From DATJGR01 sp963780795 (GTDB lineage: Bacteria; Pseudomonadota; Gammaproteobacteria; Pseudomonadales; Azotimanducaceae): DNA of 64,000 nucleotides. Numbering within the stretch: the first letter of the stretch is position 1; every line of letters starts with the position of its first letter. The translations under genes were made by a program, and so were the position numbers. The DNA is taken from NCBI GenBank assembly GCA_963780795.1, contig CAWADH010000014.1, positions 186,001 through 250,000 on the forward strand, written 5' to 3'. The notes below the pieces were generated by a model. The model was not told the DNA's origin and did no database searches. It saw only the letters and a list, made by a program, of their open reading frames with translations. Below are positions 8,652 through 18,141 of the stretch, piece by piece.

Positions 8652-9329
8652 TCAGTTGAGCGTGTTTCCGAGCAGCGATCCGAGTTGTGCCTGCACGCCG
8701 AATAGCGACGCCATCCACGAAATCAGACCGGTGACCGCGGCCATGAGCGGTCGTTGGACCTGCGGCGCGAACAGCAGCAACGCGACGATGATCAGCAGGC
8801 CGAACTGTTCGAGGCGCCGATAAACCGCGAGCGCGCCGGGCGGAAGGAAATACTGGACCACGCGCGATCCGTCGAGCGGCGGAATCGGAATCAGATTGAA
8901 CACGGCGAGCAGCGCGTTGATGAAGATGCCGCTCGCGAGCATCTGCAGCCATCCCGACGCAGCCGGTGTGCCGGTACCTTTGGTGATCGCGAAGATCGCC
9001 ATCAGTCCGAGCGCGATCGCGACGTTGGCGCCAGGCCCCGCCGCACCGACCAGCGCGGCATCGCGGCGCGGCTGACGCAGCCGCCGCGTGTCGATCGGCA
9101 CCGGCTTCGCACCGCCGAAGATGAACGGCGCACCGGTCAACAGCAGTGTGAGCGGCAGCAGAATGGTGAAGAACAGATCGATGTGCGGAATCGGGTTCAG
9201 CGTCAGGCGACCGTGTTCGCGCGCGGTCGGGTCACCCAACCGGTCGGCCGCGAATCCGTGCGCGGCTTCATGACTCGTGATCGAGAACACCGCGATCACG
9301 ATCACGCCGACGAGTGTGGTGGTATCCAT
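8652..9329 (-). CDS. site-2 protease family (M50) membrane metalloprotease
   Basis: 225 residues, mostly hydrophobic. The zinc-binding HEAAH is at 20-24 inside the first membrane segment, and the second metal ligand Asp153 is in IPIPPLDGSRV, the two hallmarks of the short M50 (YwhC-like) group. It lacks a PDZ domain, unlike RseP. It lies six bases downstream of the N-acetyltransferase homologue in the same direction, and converges on the SDR gene with only six bases between. Confidence 0.92.
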   Translation of the reverse strand: MDTTTLVGVIVIAVFSITSHEAAHGFAADRLGDPTAREHGRLTLNPIPHIDLFFTILLPLTLLLTGAPFIFGGAKPVPIDTRRLRQPRRDAALVGAAGPGANVAIALGLMAIFAITKGTGTPAASGWLQMLASGIFINALLAVFNLIPIPPLDGSRVVQYFLPPGALAVYRRLEQFGLLIIVALLLFAPQVQRPLMAAVTGLISWMASLFGVQAQLGSLLGNTLN

Positions 9330-9335
9330 GCCGGG

Positions 9336-10181
9336 TCAGGCGCCGGCGGCCGTTCGTGATCCCGGCGGCGGAGGCATCGGCACATCCTCGGGCAGCAGGT
9401 CGGCCATTTCTTCGCTGATGCCGATTTCGTCGACCAGGAAGCGCTTTCGCGACTCGCCTGCGATCGGTGAGGCGGCGACCTTGCCGTCTGCGTCGACGAC
9501 GATCCTGTTACCCAGGCCCGCGCCGATGCGGCCGCTATCGCGGACAAGGTTCAGATTCAGATTGAAATTGAACGGGCTCCACGCTCGCGTGGCTTCGTGG
9601 AACGTGCTGAAGTCTGCCGCTGAAACGTCGTAGAGGTTGTAGCGGCAGTCGAGCAGATCGGGGCGCTGCAGCGCGTTCCAGCGCACGGTGAAGAAACCGT
9701 CGACGAAGCGCGCCCGTACACCCCAGGCCGGATGCGCAACGCGTGCTGCGTCTTCGATCGGTAGCGGTTCGACGAACAGCATCGATGCATCGGCGATGTA
9801 ACGGGCGTCGCAGAAATGCACGACGACAGAGCCGTGATTTGGCGGAATACCCGGCGCGACCATCATGGTTGCGGCGGCACGACGAGCATCGAAGCCGAGT
9901 GAGGAGAGCAGATCGCACAGCGCGCCATTGGCGGCCCAGCACGTCGCACCGGTGCCGTGCGCGAGCCACGCCTCGAAGAACTCGTTGGGCGTATCCCCGG
10001 GAAGCGTTGCCGGGTTACCTGCGCGTACATGAATCAGTTTTCGGATGTTGTCGAATGGGACCCGGCGGCACCATGCGCCGTAGAGATCCGACAAACCGGC
10101 AATCGACACTTCCGGCCGCGACGACAACCCGAGTCGTTCGAGCACTCGCTCGACGAGTTCCTGGTTCAGTACGCTGCTCAT
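9336..10181 (-). CDS. arylamine N-acetyltransferase family protein
   Basis: 281 residues from ATG 10181, which has GGAGG about 11 bases upstream; an in-frame ATG at 10244 gives an implausible extension. The NAT catalytic triad is visible as Cys81 (GTGATCWAANGAL), His116 (PPNHGS) and Asp131 (YIADAS); the 15-residue His-Asp spacing matches Salmonella NAT (107/122). The N-terminal VPFDNIRKL is the NAT PFEN-like motif. NATs transfer acetyl or other acyl groups from CoA to arylamines, but homologues also act in aromatic amide synthesis. The operon partner is the M50 protease. Confidence 0.82.
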   Translation of the reverse strand: MSSVLNQELVERVLERLGLSSRPEVSIAGLSDLYGAWCRRVPFDNIRKLIHVRAGNPATLPGDTPNEFFEAWLAHGTGATCWAANGALCDLLSSLGFDARRAAATMMVAPGIPPNHGSVVVHFCDARYIADASMLFVEPLPIEDAARVAHPAWGVRARFVDGFFTVRWNALQRPDLLDCRYNLYDVSAADFSTFHEATRAWSPFNFNLNLNLVRDSGRIGAGLGNRIVVDADGKVAASPIAGESRKRFLVDEIGISEEMADLLPEDVPMPPPPGSRTAAGA

Positions 10182-10259
10182 GTCGCCTCGGCCTCCGGAA
10201 TGGCGGTGCGAGAGCATAATCGGCCGCTGCGGGGAATTGAACACGGTACGGCGCCGTAA

Positions 10260-11468
10260 CTACTCGTGTCGCAACGCCTCGATCGGATCGAGCGCGGCTG
10301 CTTTGCGCGCCGGGAAAAAGCCGAACGCGACGCCGACGGCGGCGGAGAACACGAATGCCACCACGACCACCCCAACGTCCGGCGTGAAGGGGATGTCCAG
10401 GAAGTACGCGGCAAGCACGGATCCGCCGAGGCCGAGTGCGATGCCGACGAGTCCGCCGAAGCACGACAGAACCGCGGCTTCGACCAGGAACTGCAGCATC
10501 ACTTCGACACTGCGGGCACCGACCGCGAGCCGGATACCGATCTCGCGGGTTCTTTCGGTGACCGACACCAGCATGATGTTCATGATGCCGATGCCGCCGA
10601 CCAGCAGACTGATGCCGGCGACGGCCGCGAGCATTGCCGTCAGCACGCCGGTCGTGCGCGCCACCGTGGCTGCGATCTCCTTGAGGTCGGTCACCTGGAA
10701 GTCGTCCTTCGCTCCAACCGAATGGCGCCGCTGCCGCAGCAGCGACTCGATGCTGGCGCGCACCTTCTCGGTGACTGAACTGTCGCGCGCCGACACGAAC
10801 AGGGTGTCGACGTCGGAGTTACCTGCGATCCGACGCTGGAAGGTTTTCAGCGGTATCACGATCAGGTCGTCCTGATCGTTGCCACCCATCGATCGTCCCT
10901 TGCTCGCGAGCAGTGCGACGACGTTGCAGGTCATTGTTCCGATCCGGATGTTCTGCCCGACAGAATCCGAAGACCCGAACAGATCGTCGGCGACGGTTGC
11001 GCCGACGATGCACACGGATTTGCCGCCACGTTGCTCGCCATCGGTGAACGTGCGACCGCGGGCGATGGTCCAGTTGGCTGCAACGAAGTAACCGTTCTCG
11101 GTTCCGGTCAGCCATGTCGAACGGTTCGCGCTGCCATTGACCGCCACTACGTTCTTGTTCGCGTACGGCGCGACTGCGCGCACGTCGCCGACCTCGCGCT
11201 TGATCGCGTCGACGTCGGCTAGCGTGAACGGCGCACCGAGAGACGACGTTCCGCCGGGGCCGCGCTGCACGCGCCCCGGCGAGATGATCAACAGGTTTTC
11301 GCCCAGGCTCGAGATTTCCGCGGTGATCTTCGAACTGGCGCCGGCGCCCAATGTGACCATCGTGATCACCGCCGCAACGCCGATCACGACGCCGAGAATC
11401 GTCAGCACAGATCGCAGTGCGTTACGGCGGATCTCGCGGATTGCGATTACCAGTGTGCTCCACCACAT
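10260..11468 (-). CDS. MacB-type ABC transporter permease
   Basis: 402 residues with the MacB/FtsX topology: one N-terminal membrane helix (about 17-40, SVLTILGVVIGVAAVITMV), a long periplasmic domain, and three C-terminal helices from about 275 onward, including GGIGIMNIMLVSVTERTREIG. It acts as the mechanotransmission permease of a tripartite efflux system. Unlike E. coli MacB, the ATPase is a separate gene, joined by an ATGA overlap at 11465-11468. No TolC-like gene is nearby. Confidence 0.94.
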   Translation of the reverse strand: MWWSTLVIAIREIRRNALRSVLTILGVVIGVAAVITMVTLGAGASSKITAEISSLGENLLIISPGRVQRGPGGTSSLGAPFTLADVDAIKREVGDVRAVAPYANKNVVAVNGSANRSTWLTGTENGYFVAANWTIARGRTFTDGEQRGGKSVCIVGATVADDLFGSSDSVGQNIRIGTMTCNVVALLASKGRSMGGNDQDDLIVIPLKTFQRRIAGNSDVDTLFVSARDSSVTEKVRASIESLLRQRRHSVGAKDDFQVTDLKEIAATVARTTGVLTAMLAAVAGISLLVGGIGIMNIMLVSVTERTREIGIRLAVGARSVEVMLQFLVEAAVLSCFGGLVGIALGLGGSVLAAYFLDIPFTPDVGVVVVAFVFSAAVGVAFGFFPARKAAALDPIEALRHE

Positions 11469-12184
11469 CAGCCGCGCGCCCGCGTGATTTCGTCGGAGAC
11501 GATGCGCCCGTCGAAGAAGCGGATGCGGCGCCGCGCGTATCCGGCGATGTCGGCTTCATGCGTGACCATGATTACGGTAATGCCCATTTCGACGTTGAAG
11601 CGCGTCAGCAACTCCATGATTTCCTGCCCGCGGGCAGAATCGAGATTGCCGGTCGGCTCGTCGGCGAGCAGCACCTGCGGCTCACTGACGATCGCGCGCG
11701 CGATGGCGACGCGCTGCTGCTGACCACCGGAGAGCTCCGACGGCGCGTGATGTTCGCGCCCGGACAGACCCACGACTCGCAATGCCTCGGCCGCCTTCGC
11801 GCGCCGTTGTGCCGCCGGGAGTCGTTGATACACCAACGGCAGCTCGACGTTCTCCAAGGCGGAGGTTCGACTGAGGAGGTGGAATCCTTGAAACACGAAT
11901 CCCAGGTGATGGCGGCGCAGCAGCGCGCGCTGATCCTGATCGAGCGTACTCACGTCGACGCCGCGAAAAAGGTGCGTTCCGCTCGTGAGGGTGTCCAGGC
12001 AACCGAGCACGTTCATGCAGGTCGATTTGCCCGAACCGCTCGGACCCATTACGGCGACGAATTCTCCGGCAACGATCGTCAGGTCGACACCGTCGAGTGC
12101 ACGCACCTCGGACGCGCCGCGCCCATACACTTTCGTTGCGTCGCGCAACTCCATCAGCGGCGCGCGCGGCGTCATATCGTGCAT
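11465..12184 (-). CDS. ABC transporter ATP-binding protein (MacB/LolD type)
   Basis: About 238 residues. Walker A GPSGSGKST is at 47-55, the signature LSGGQQQR at 151-158, Walker B LLADEP at 172-177, and the switch His in VTHEAD. This is the lipoprotein/macrolide exporter ATPase subfamily. The start could be ATG 12184 or ATG 12175. The stop lies in a four-base overlap with the permease start and the gene follows the adaptor gene by four bases, so the three form one operon in the order adaptor, ATPase, permease. Confidence 0.95.
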
Positions 12185-12188
12185 CGGA

Positions 12189-13442
12189 TCAATGCGGAGG
12201 CCGGGAGAACACGCCGGTCCCCGCCGCGCTCGCCTCGGGCGCGACGATATCGATCACGACGGCCGTGCCGGCCGGGAGCGAGGTGCCCGGCAGCTCGGTG
12301 TTGTGGCCGTCGGAATCTCCGATGCGGACGTGCGCGGCCGCTGGGGTCGTGTTCCCTTCGCCGAGTACCCATATCGTACGCGCCGACGGATCGTCGGCCG
12401 GCGCAGCGGCGTCGGTCATTTCGGACGGTTTGAAGCGCAGTGCGGCATTCGGTATTCGCAGCACGCCTGTCAGTGTTTTCGTCACGATGTCGGCCGTCGC
12501 GGTCATGCCGGGGCGCAGCAACAGCGCGGTGTTGTCGAAGTCGAGCACGGCTTCGAAGGTGACGACGCCCTGAACGGTTTTCGGCGCGAAACGGACCGAC
12601 GCTACACGGGCATCGAAGCGCGTGTTCGGATACGCATCGACCGAAAATGTCGCGGCCTGTCCCTCACGCACCTGGCCGATATCCGCTTCGTCGACGTCGA
12701 CCTTCAACTGCATCTGCGACAGATCTTCCGCCAACGTGAACAGCAACGGCGTCTGAAACGTCGCAGCCACGGTCTGGCCGGGTTCGACGAGGCGGCTCAG
12801 CACGATGCCGTCGATCGGCGACACGATCACCGCCTTGCTGAGCGCAGTCTGGTCGGCCTGCAGGTTCGCTTTCGCCTGTGAAACCTGCGCAAGGGTGATC
12901 GATTCGGCCGCCTGCGCGCGTAGCCACGTCGCCTCGAGTTGGTCGAGATCCTGCTGCGAACACATCTTCGTTTGCGCCAGCCGCTCGCAGCGGTGGAAGC
13001 TCAGGTCGGTTTCGTGAACGGTGGCTGCGGCCTGCCGACGCGCCGCTTGTGCGGATTCCAAAGACGCACTCGCCTGCGAAACGCGCGCCTGCAGCTGATC
13101 CGTATCGAGTCGCGCGAGCACCTGGCCGCGCACGACGCGGTCGTTGAAGTCCACTTCGACGGTTCTGATCACGCCGGACACTTCGCTGCCCACGTCGACC
13201 TGCGTTACCGGGTGCAACACGCCCGTGGCGGTGACGGTGACGACGACGTCGCCGCGTTCGACCTGCGCAGTATGGTAGACAGGCTCGTCGGATTTCTTCG
13301 ATGCGATTACGATCCAGACTGCGCCGCCCACGATCGCAGCCGCGACGACCGCCACGACTGCGCGCCAGTGTCGCCTCGTTGGTGATCTGAAGTTCAGTGT
13401 TTCGTCGATAGATGGCGCGGCGCGGGAAACATCACTGCTCAA
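12189..13442 (-). CDS. HlyD/MacA family periplasmic adaptor protein
   Basis: 417 residues: cytoplasmic tail, membrane helix about 26-46, lipoyl-like half motif GSEVSGVIRTVEVDFNDRV, a long helical hairpin (about 110-200, rich in Ala, Gln and Leu), second lipoyl half SPIDGIVLSRLVEPGQTV, then beta-barrel and membrane-proximal domains. This is the MacA plan, linking the inner-membrane ABC complex to an outer-membrane channel. The start is a TTG at 13442 supported by GAGGA seven bases upstream; no ATG precedes it. First gene of the efflux operon. Confidence 0.92.
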   Translation of the reverse strand: MSSDVSRAAPSIDETLNFRSPTRRHWRAVVAVVAAAIVGGAVWIVIASKKSDEPVYHTAQVERGDVVVTVTATGVLHPVTQVDVGSEVSGVIRTVEVDFNDRVVRGQVLARLDTDQLQARVSQASASLESAQAARRQAAATVHETDLSFHRCERLAQTKMCSQQDLDQLEATWLRAQAAESITLAQVSQAKANLQADQTALSKAVIVSPIDGIVLSRLVEPGQTVAATFQTPLLFTLAEDLSQMQLKVDVDEADIGQVREGQAATFSVDAYPNTRFDARVASVRFAPKTVQGVVTFEAVLDFDNTALLLRPGMTATADIVTKTLTGVLRIPNAALRFKPSEMTDAAAPADDPSARTIWVLGEGNTTPAAAHVRIGDSDGHNTELPGTSLPAGTAVVIDIVAPEASAAGTGVFSRPPH

Positions 13443-13549
13443 TCGTTACATCCTCAACGATCGACTACACCCGAAATGGGGAGCGATCAGGCGACGGCGG
13501 AGCTTATCCTATAATGGAAGCCGGAACGGAAGGCGGGTGCGAAGCGGCC

Positions 13550-14524
13550 TCAGTCGTCGACGATCGGCAACGCGCCGAGGTGTTCGCGCAGTACTTCGGG
13601 AGCTGCCCGCTCCGATAGCCAGTTCTCGTATGCATCGACCACCGCCGAGAACTTCACGTGACGCGTACTAATGGTGCCGGGTTGACCTTTCGAGCCGGGC
13701 TGCCCGGCCGCGCCCTCGTTGCCGGCGGATTGTGCGTTCTGCGAACCGCGCACGCCCTTGCAGCCTGCGCCGCCGCGTCCGCCTGGACCGCCACGCCCCG
13801 CCGTACCTGGCGTACCGGGATCGGCAGCGACGTGAGAGGCGGCCGCGCTGTACCAGACGGTAACCAGTCCGGCTGACCCGCCATGACCCGCGTCACCGCC
13901 GTTGCCGCCGCTTTTACCGCGCTCCGCGAGTCCGAATCCGCGGGGTCCGCAAAAGCCGTTCCGCCCTGCTGCGCCAGCGTAACCCCGTTGGCCGTCGCCG
14001 CCTGCTCCGCCGTTAGCCGCGATCGTCACATCGGTGAATTCGCCGGCGGCGACATATACCGAGCCGCCGTTACCGCCGTCCTTACCGGCGCCGCCGGGTG
14101 CACGTCCGTCGCGACCATCGGGGCCCGATACGTCGATCAGACCGTTGGTGATGTGCGGCGCGATGATGACGAGTTCGCCAGACGGCACCCAGATCCGGCT
14201 GTCGGGCGCGAATACGATTTCGTTCGCCACCAGAACCGCGGGGCTCGTCAGCAGTACATGGCCCACCACGCGGATGCGCTTGGCCGTAACCACACCATCG
14301 GTGGGCAACTCATCGTGCTTCGAGGCATCGAGCACGCGTTCATCGGCCGCCCCTTCGGCGATGTGTTCGCCAACGAGATCGATCTGTGAGTCGGTCGTGT
14401 GCGGCCACGGAATGAGGATCAGCAGCCACAGTACGCTGAGCAGCGCGAGACCCACCGGCCACGGATGCGCCAGCGCGAGATCCCGCCACTGCTCGAGGTT
14501 GGTCAGCCTGTCTCGGTGTTCCAT
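13550..14524 (-). CDS. glycine-rich collagen-like membrane-anchored protein
   Basis: 324 residues from ATG 14524 (an in-frame ATG at 14596 is possible; neither has a strong ribosome site). A single membrane helix spans about 23-40 (PVGLALLSVLWLLILIPW). A beta-rich segment with VTAKRIRVVGHVLL follows, then two long blocks of Gly-X-X triplets (GPDGRDGRAPGGAGKDGG and GTPGTAGRGGPGGRGGAG) separated by non-repetitive sequence, and a short acidic C-terminal tail. The middle portion resembles surface polymer or pilus-like low-complexity proteins, and no enzymatic motif is visible. It lies upstream of the efflux operon on the same strand with a 107-base gap; any functional link is speculative. Confidence 0.75.
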   Translation of the reverse strand: MEHRDRLTNLEQWRDLALAHPWPVGLALLSVLWLLILIPWPHTTDSQIDLVGEHIAEGAADERVLDASKHDELPTDGVVTAKRIRVVGHVLLTSPAVLVANEIVFAPDSRIWVPSGELVIIAPHITNGLIDVSGPDGRDGRAPGGAGKDGGNGGSVYVAAGEFTDVTIAANGGAGGDGQRGYAGAAGRNGFCGPRGFGLAERGKSGGNGGDAGHGGSAGLVTVWYSAAASHVAADPGTPGTAGRGGPGGRGGAGCKGVRGSQNAQSAGNEGAAGQPGSKGQPGTISTRHVKFSAVVDAYENWLSERAAPEVLREHLGALPIVDD

Positions 14525-14667
14525 GTCGTTCGACGGATCGATCGTTCTCGTCCCATTTGACCTGGTCCGCCAGCCCGTTACCGCGATTGAGCGCACACAT
14601 GGACGGCCGATACGGACGCGTATCGCCGACCCCGCTGCTGACTTATAGTCAATCGAAGGGAGGGGGC

Positions 14668-14997
14668 ATGCAAATTCGCTGTACCAAACCGTGGTTGCCG
14701 ATCGATGCCGCGGCGCTCGAAGAGCTTCCGGGGCAGCTCGGCATTTTCGAACTCGCCGACGCGTCGAGCTGTGTGATCTTCATCGGCCGCGCCGACGCGC
14801 GCAGCCTGTTCGGGCTGCGCAGCGAAGTGGCCCGGCACGCCCATGCGATCCCCGAAGCGATGCTGTTCCGCTACGAGGTGACCACCGCGTATCACACGCG
14901 GCATCTCGAATTGCTGATGGTGCATCAGGCGGATCACACGGCGCTGCCGAAGTACAACGAACCGATGCCGAGTCTCGGCAGACTGTCTCCCGGTTGA
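14668..14997 (+). CDS. small protein of unknown function, GIY-YIG-like pattern
   Basis: 109 residues. The start ATG 14668 is set by GGGAGGGGG directly upstream. The sequence GQLGIFELADASSCVIFIGRA resembles the GIxxxxD...YIGrs opening of GIY-YIG domains, and LELLMVHQADHTALPKYNEP resembles the Glu/Asn region of that fold. The second Tyr of the hallmark is Phe and I cannot confirm a nuclease centre. It sits 21 bases before the acyl-CoA dehydrogenase gene and is probably co-transcribed with it. Confidence 0.75.
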   Translation: MQIRCTKPWLPIDAAALEELPGQLGIFELADASSCVIFIGRADARSLFGLRSEVARHAHAIPEAMLFRYEVTTAYHTRHLELLMVHQADHTALPKYNEPMPSLGRLSPG

Positions 14998-15018
14998 GGC
15001 GATGAAGAGGACCGAATC

Positions 15019-16185
15019 ATGGATCTGACGTTGACCGCGGAGCAGGACCTGATCGTATCGATGGTGCGACGGTTCGTTCGCGAGGAAATCGTGCCGCTCG
15101 AACTCGGGCTCGATCCCGACGCCGACGAACTGCCGGCGGCCGATCGGACGCGGCTCATCGCGAAAGTGAAGGAGATGGGACTCTACGGGCTCGACATTCC
15201 GCCGGAATACGGCGGCCCTGAGATCGATCTGCCGACACGCACGCTGATCGCAATCGAAATGTCGCAGCATCGCGCGGGGCTCTATGCGCCGTGCTACGGA
15301 GTGTTCGGCGGCGCCGGTCTGGCGCAATTGTTCGAGGCGAACGATGACCAGAAAGTCCGCTACCTGCAGCCGATGCTGCGCGGTGAAAAACGCGGTTTCT
15401 TCGGCCTGACGGAACCATCGGGGGGCAGCGACCCCGCGCGCGCCATCCGCACCCGAGCGGTACGCGACGGCGACGACTGGGTCATCAACGGCTCGAAGAT
15501 CTTCATTTCGGGCGCCGATCGCGCGCACTTCGGCCTGGTCTTCGCGCGCACCGATCCGGAGAAGGGGCGGGGCGGCGTGACGTGCTTCATCGTGGATACC
15601 GATACGCCCGGCTTCCACGTGCGGCGCGTGGTCCACACGTTGCGTGCCGCGCGCTATGCAACGGAGCTGTCGTTCGTCGACATGCGCGTGCCGAATGCGA
15701 ACGTACTCGGCAAGTTGAACGGCGGCTTCGCGATCGCGAACGATCGTCTGTCACGCCAGCGCATTCCGTACGCCGCGGGCTGCATCGGCGTGGCCGTGCT
15801 CGCGCACGAGATGGCGGTGGAATACGCGGGGCAACGCGAAACGTTCGGCGCGCCACTGGCCACCCGTCAGGCGATCCAGTGGATGCTGGTCGACAACGAA
15901 ATCGACATCGAGAACGCGCGCTGGTTGACGTTGGCGGCCGCCGATCGCGCAGAGCGCGGCGAAGACTTCCGCAAACAGGCGGCGATGGCCAAACTCGTGG
16001 CCACCGAAGGCGCGAGCCGCGTGGTCGACCGGTGCATGCAGATCTACGGCGGTTACGGTGTGACGAAGGATTTTCCGTTCGAACGCTGGTATCGCGAGAT
16101 GCGCATCCGGCGTATCGGTGAAGGTCCGAGCGAAGTGCAGCGACACATCATCGCGAGAGACATTCTCGGCGCGTCGCTGCGTTAG
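15019..16185 (+). CDS. acyl-CoA dehydrogenase
   Basis: 388 residues of a complete acyl-CoA dehydrogenase. The flavin-site motif FFGLTEPSGGSDPA, the FISGADRAHF segment and the C-terminal QIYGGYGVTKDFPFERWYRE are all present. The catalytic base is probably the Glu of RIGEGPSEVQR, the position of Glu376 in medium-chain enzymes. It oxidises an acyl-CoA to the 2-enoyl-CoA and passes electrons to ETF. The start has GAAGAGGA eight bases upstream. Chain specificity cannot be told from sequence. Confidence 0.95.
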   Translation: MDLTLTAEQDLIVSMVRRFVREEIVPLELGLDPDADELPAADRTRLIAKVKEMGLYGLDIPPEYGGPEIDLPTRTLIAIEMSQHRAGLYAPCYGVFGGAGLAQLFEANDDQKVRYLQPMLRGEKRGFFGLTEPSGGSDPARAIRTRAVRDGDDWVINGSKIFISGADRAHFGLVFARTDPEKGRGGVTCFIVDTDTPGFHVRRVVHTLRAARYATELSFVDMRVPNANVLGKLNGGFAIANDRLSRQRIPYAAGCIGVAVLAHEMAVEYAGQRETFGAPLATRQAIQWMLVDNEIDIENARWLTLAAADRAERGEDFRKQAAMAKLVATEGASRVVDRCMQIYGGYGVTKDFPFERWYREMRIRRIGEGPSEVQRHIIARDILGASLR

Positions 16186-16213
16186 TGATCGGCTTCGCTG
16201 GAGGTTACGCGCC

Positions 16214-17503
16214 TCAGACGTGGTGGTTCGGCGAGGGCTCCCAACCCATCACTGCGAGCAGCACGAAGAATCCGACTATGTATGCCAAGGTCACGTGCCA
16301 GCCGCCCGACACCCAGCGGCCGACCGATTTGGCCTCCGGAAACAGGTTCGACAACGCGACCCCTGCACTCGAGCCGAACCAGATCATCGAGCCGCCGAAG
16401 CCCACCGTATACGCGAGCATGCCCCAGTCGTAACCGCCTTGCTTCAGCGCGAGCGCCGTAAGCGGGATGTTGTCGAATACCGCAGAAATGAAGCCGAGCC
16501 CCATCGCGCTATGCCATGAAGCGGGCGGCAGCTTTTCGACCGGCATCATCGATGCGATGGTGACCAGAGACAGCAGAAAGATCGTTCCTTTGAACGTCTC
16601 GGGTAGCAGCGACCAGTCCGGTTTGCGCAGCGGCGCGGTGGCAAGAAGCGCGACCCATACCGCCGCGCCGATCAGCGGGAAGTGTTCGAGCACGTCGGGA
16701 AACTCGACGTTCGCGACGACATTTGCGGTGATCGCCGCGGCGAGGATGATGACCACGATGGCGACGCGGGCCCAGTCGACCGACGCCCCATGCGTCGGTT
16801 CGGTGCTGATCGGCGAGTAGCGGTGCTGCTGAATGGCTGCGGGGATACCGCTGATGATCAGCGCGATGCCGGCGGCGACATACGCGTGGACCACGCTGAG
16901 CGGACTCACGCCGTCGATCCACATCATCGTCGTCGTCGTGTCGCCTACCACGCTGCCCGAGCCGCCCGCGTTCGATGCGGCGACGATTCCGGCCAGATAG
17001 CCGATGTGCACCTTGCCGCGAAAGACGACGCTCGCCATGGTGCCGCCGATCAGTGCGGCGGCGATGTTGTCGAGGAACGACGACAACACGAACACGATGA
17101 CCAGCAGCGCGAATCCTCCCTTCCATTCACTGGGTAAGAAACGAGGCAATTCGGCCGGAATTTTCGATTCTTCAAAGTGTTTGGAAAGCAGCGCGAACCC
17201 CATCAACAGACCGAACAGGTTCGTCAGGATCACCCACTCGTGTTCGAGGTGGTGAACGAGGCCGACGAGGCCGGTGCCTGTCTTGAATCCCGTGAAGACG
17301 AGTTTGTAGAGCGTCACCACCGCCAGACCGGTGAGCGCGACATAGAGCGTCTGGTGGTGGAACAATGCGACCCCTGCGAGCGTCATGGCGAATAGCGCGA
17401 ATTCGACCGGCGCGCCGAATTTGACTGCGCCGATCGCGACCATTGCTGCGAGCACGAAGAGGCCGCGTTCGCGGGACAGAACCCGCACCACAGAGTTGGA
17501 CAT
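16214..17503 (-). CDS. NhaD-like Na+/H+ antiporter (ion transporter superfamily)
   Basis: 429 residues with about 11-12 membrane helices. The key helix pair SSFLDNIAAALIGGT and AASNAGGSGSVVGDTTTTMMW matches the NhaD signature (buried Asp-Asn, then NAGG and GDTTT), and the repeat FISAVFDNIPLTALAL gives the second DN motif of the inverted repeat. NhaD exchanges cytoplasmic Na+ or Li+ for H+. ATG 17503 is chosen for GGGGAGG six bases upstream. The gene is divergent from the universal stress protein and next to the Nqr Na+ pump. Confidence 0.82.
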   Translation of the reverse strand: MSNSVVRVLSRERGLFVLAAMVAIGAVKFGAPVEFALFAMTLAGVALFHHQTLYVALTGLAVVTLYKLVFTGFKTGTGLVGLVHHLEHEWVILTNLFGLLMGFALLSKHFEESKIPAELPRFLPSEWKGGFALLVIVFVLSSFLDNIAAALIGGTMASVVFRGKVHIGYLAGIVAASNAGGSGSVVGDTTTTMMWIDGVSPLSVVHAYVAAGIALIISGIPAAIQQHRYSPISTEPTHGASVDWARVAIVVIILAAAITANVVANVEFPDVLEHFPLIGAAVWVALLATAPLRKPDWSLLPETFKGTIFLLSLVTIASMMPVEKLPPASWHSAMGLGFISAVFDNIPLTALALKQGGYDWGMLAYTVGFGGSMIWFGSSAGVALSNLFPEAKSVGRWVSGGWHVTLAYIVGFFVLLAVMGWEPSPNHHV

Positions 17504-17635
17504 GCTTGCCTCCCCAGGCGTCCGATTGCGGACCGGCGGATTATAGGCATGCTTTCGTCCGCGCCGCACCAGCCAACGATTTCGCTGGAACGCGTCACTG
17601 GGTTAGACTGCCGGCTCCTTCGTTGGAGATCCGCC

Positions 17636-18058
17636 ATGTTTCGCATCCTCGTTGGGGTCGATGGCTCGGAACATGCCGATCGAGCTGCGCAATTTGCGAT
17701 CAACCTCGCAAAGCGCATCGACGGCGCGGAACTGCAGCTCGTCAACGTCCAGGAATCCGTGGAAGAGTCGCAGACTCACGGTCTCGCGCGCGATGCGATC
17801 CAAAAGCACCGAGAAACTCTGGCCCTCGCAGCGAGCTCGGCGGCCACCGCGCAGGCAGGGAATGCAGGCGTTGCATGCAAGTTCGAGTGGCACTTCGGTG
17901 ATCCGGCCGAAGTGCTGGTGAATGTGGCGAGCGCCTCGCAGTGCGCGCTGATCGTTCTCGGCACGCGAGGTGCGGGCGCAATCCAGAACCTGTTGCTCGG
18001 ATCGGTTGCACAGAAGGCGCTACACCTCTCGAACGTACCTGTCACGCTGGTGAAATGA
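17636..18058 (+). CDS. universal stress protein (UspA family)
   Basis: 140 residues covering one Usp domain. It opens FRILVGVDGSEHADRAAQFA and ends with the ATP-binding loop GTRGAGAIQNLLLGSVAQKAL, where G-x2-G-x9-G-S is intact, placing it in the nucleotide-binding class. The ATG at 17636 follows TTGGAGA. It stands between the antiporter and the nqr operon, divergent from the first and 83 bases before the second, and may be read into nqr. Confidence 0.94.
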   Translation: MFRILVGVDGSEHADRAAQFAINLAKRIDGAELQLVNVQESVEESQTHGLARDAIQKHRETLALAASSAATAQAGNAGVACKFEWHFGDPAEVLVNVASASQCALIVLGTRGAGAIQNLLLGSVAQKALHLSNVPVTLVK

Positions 18059-18141
18059 CGGCGCGAGAGATGCGTAGCGGATGGACCGTGGCATGAGATA
18101 GAGTTCACCCCGCACGAACAACTCGACGGGAGAGGCGAGGG

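Noticed and set aside
11417..12433. Forward open frame over the ABC ATPase
   Set aside because: Antisense to a gene with intact Walker and signature motifs.
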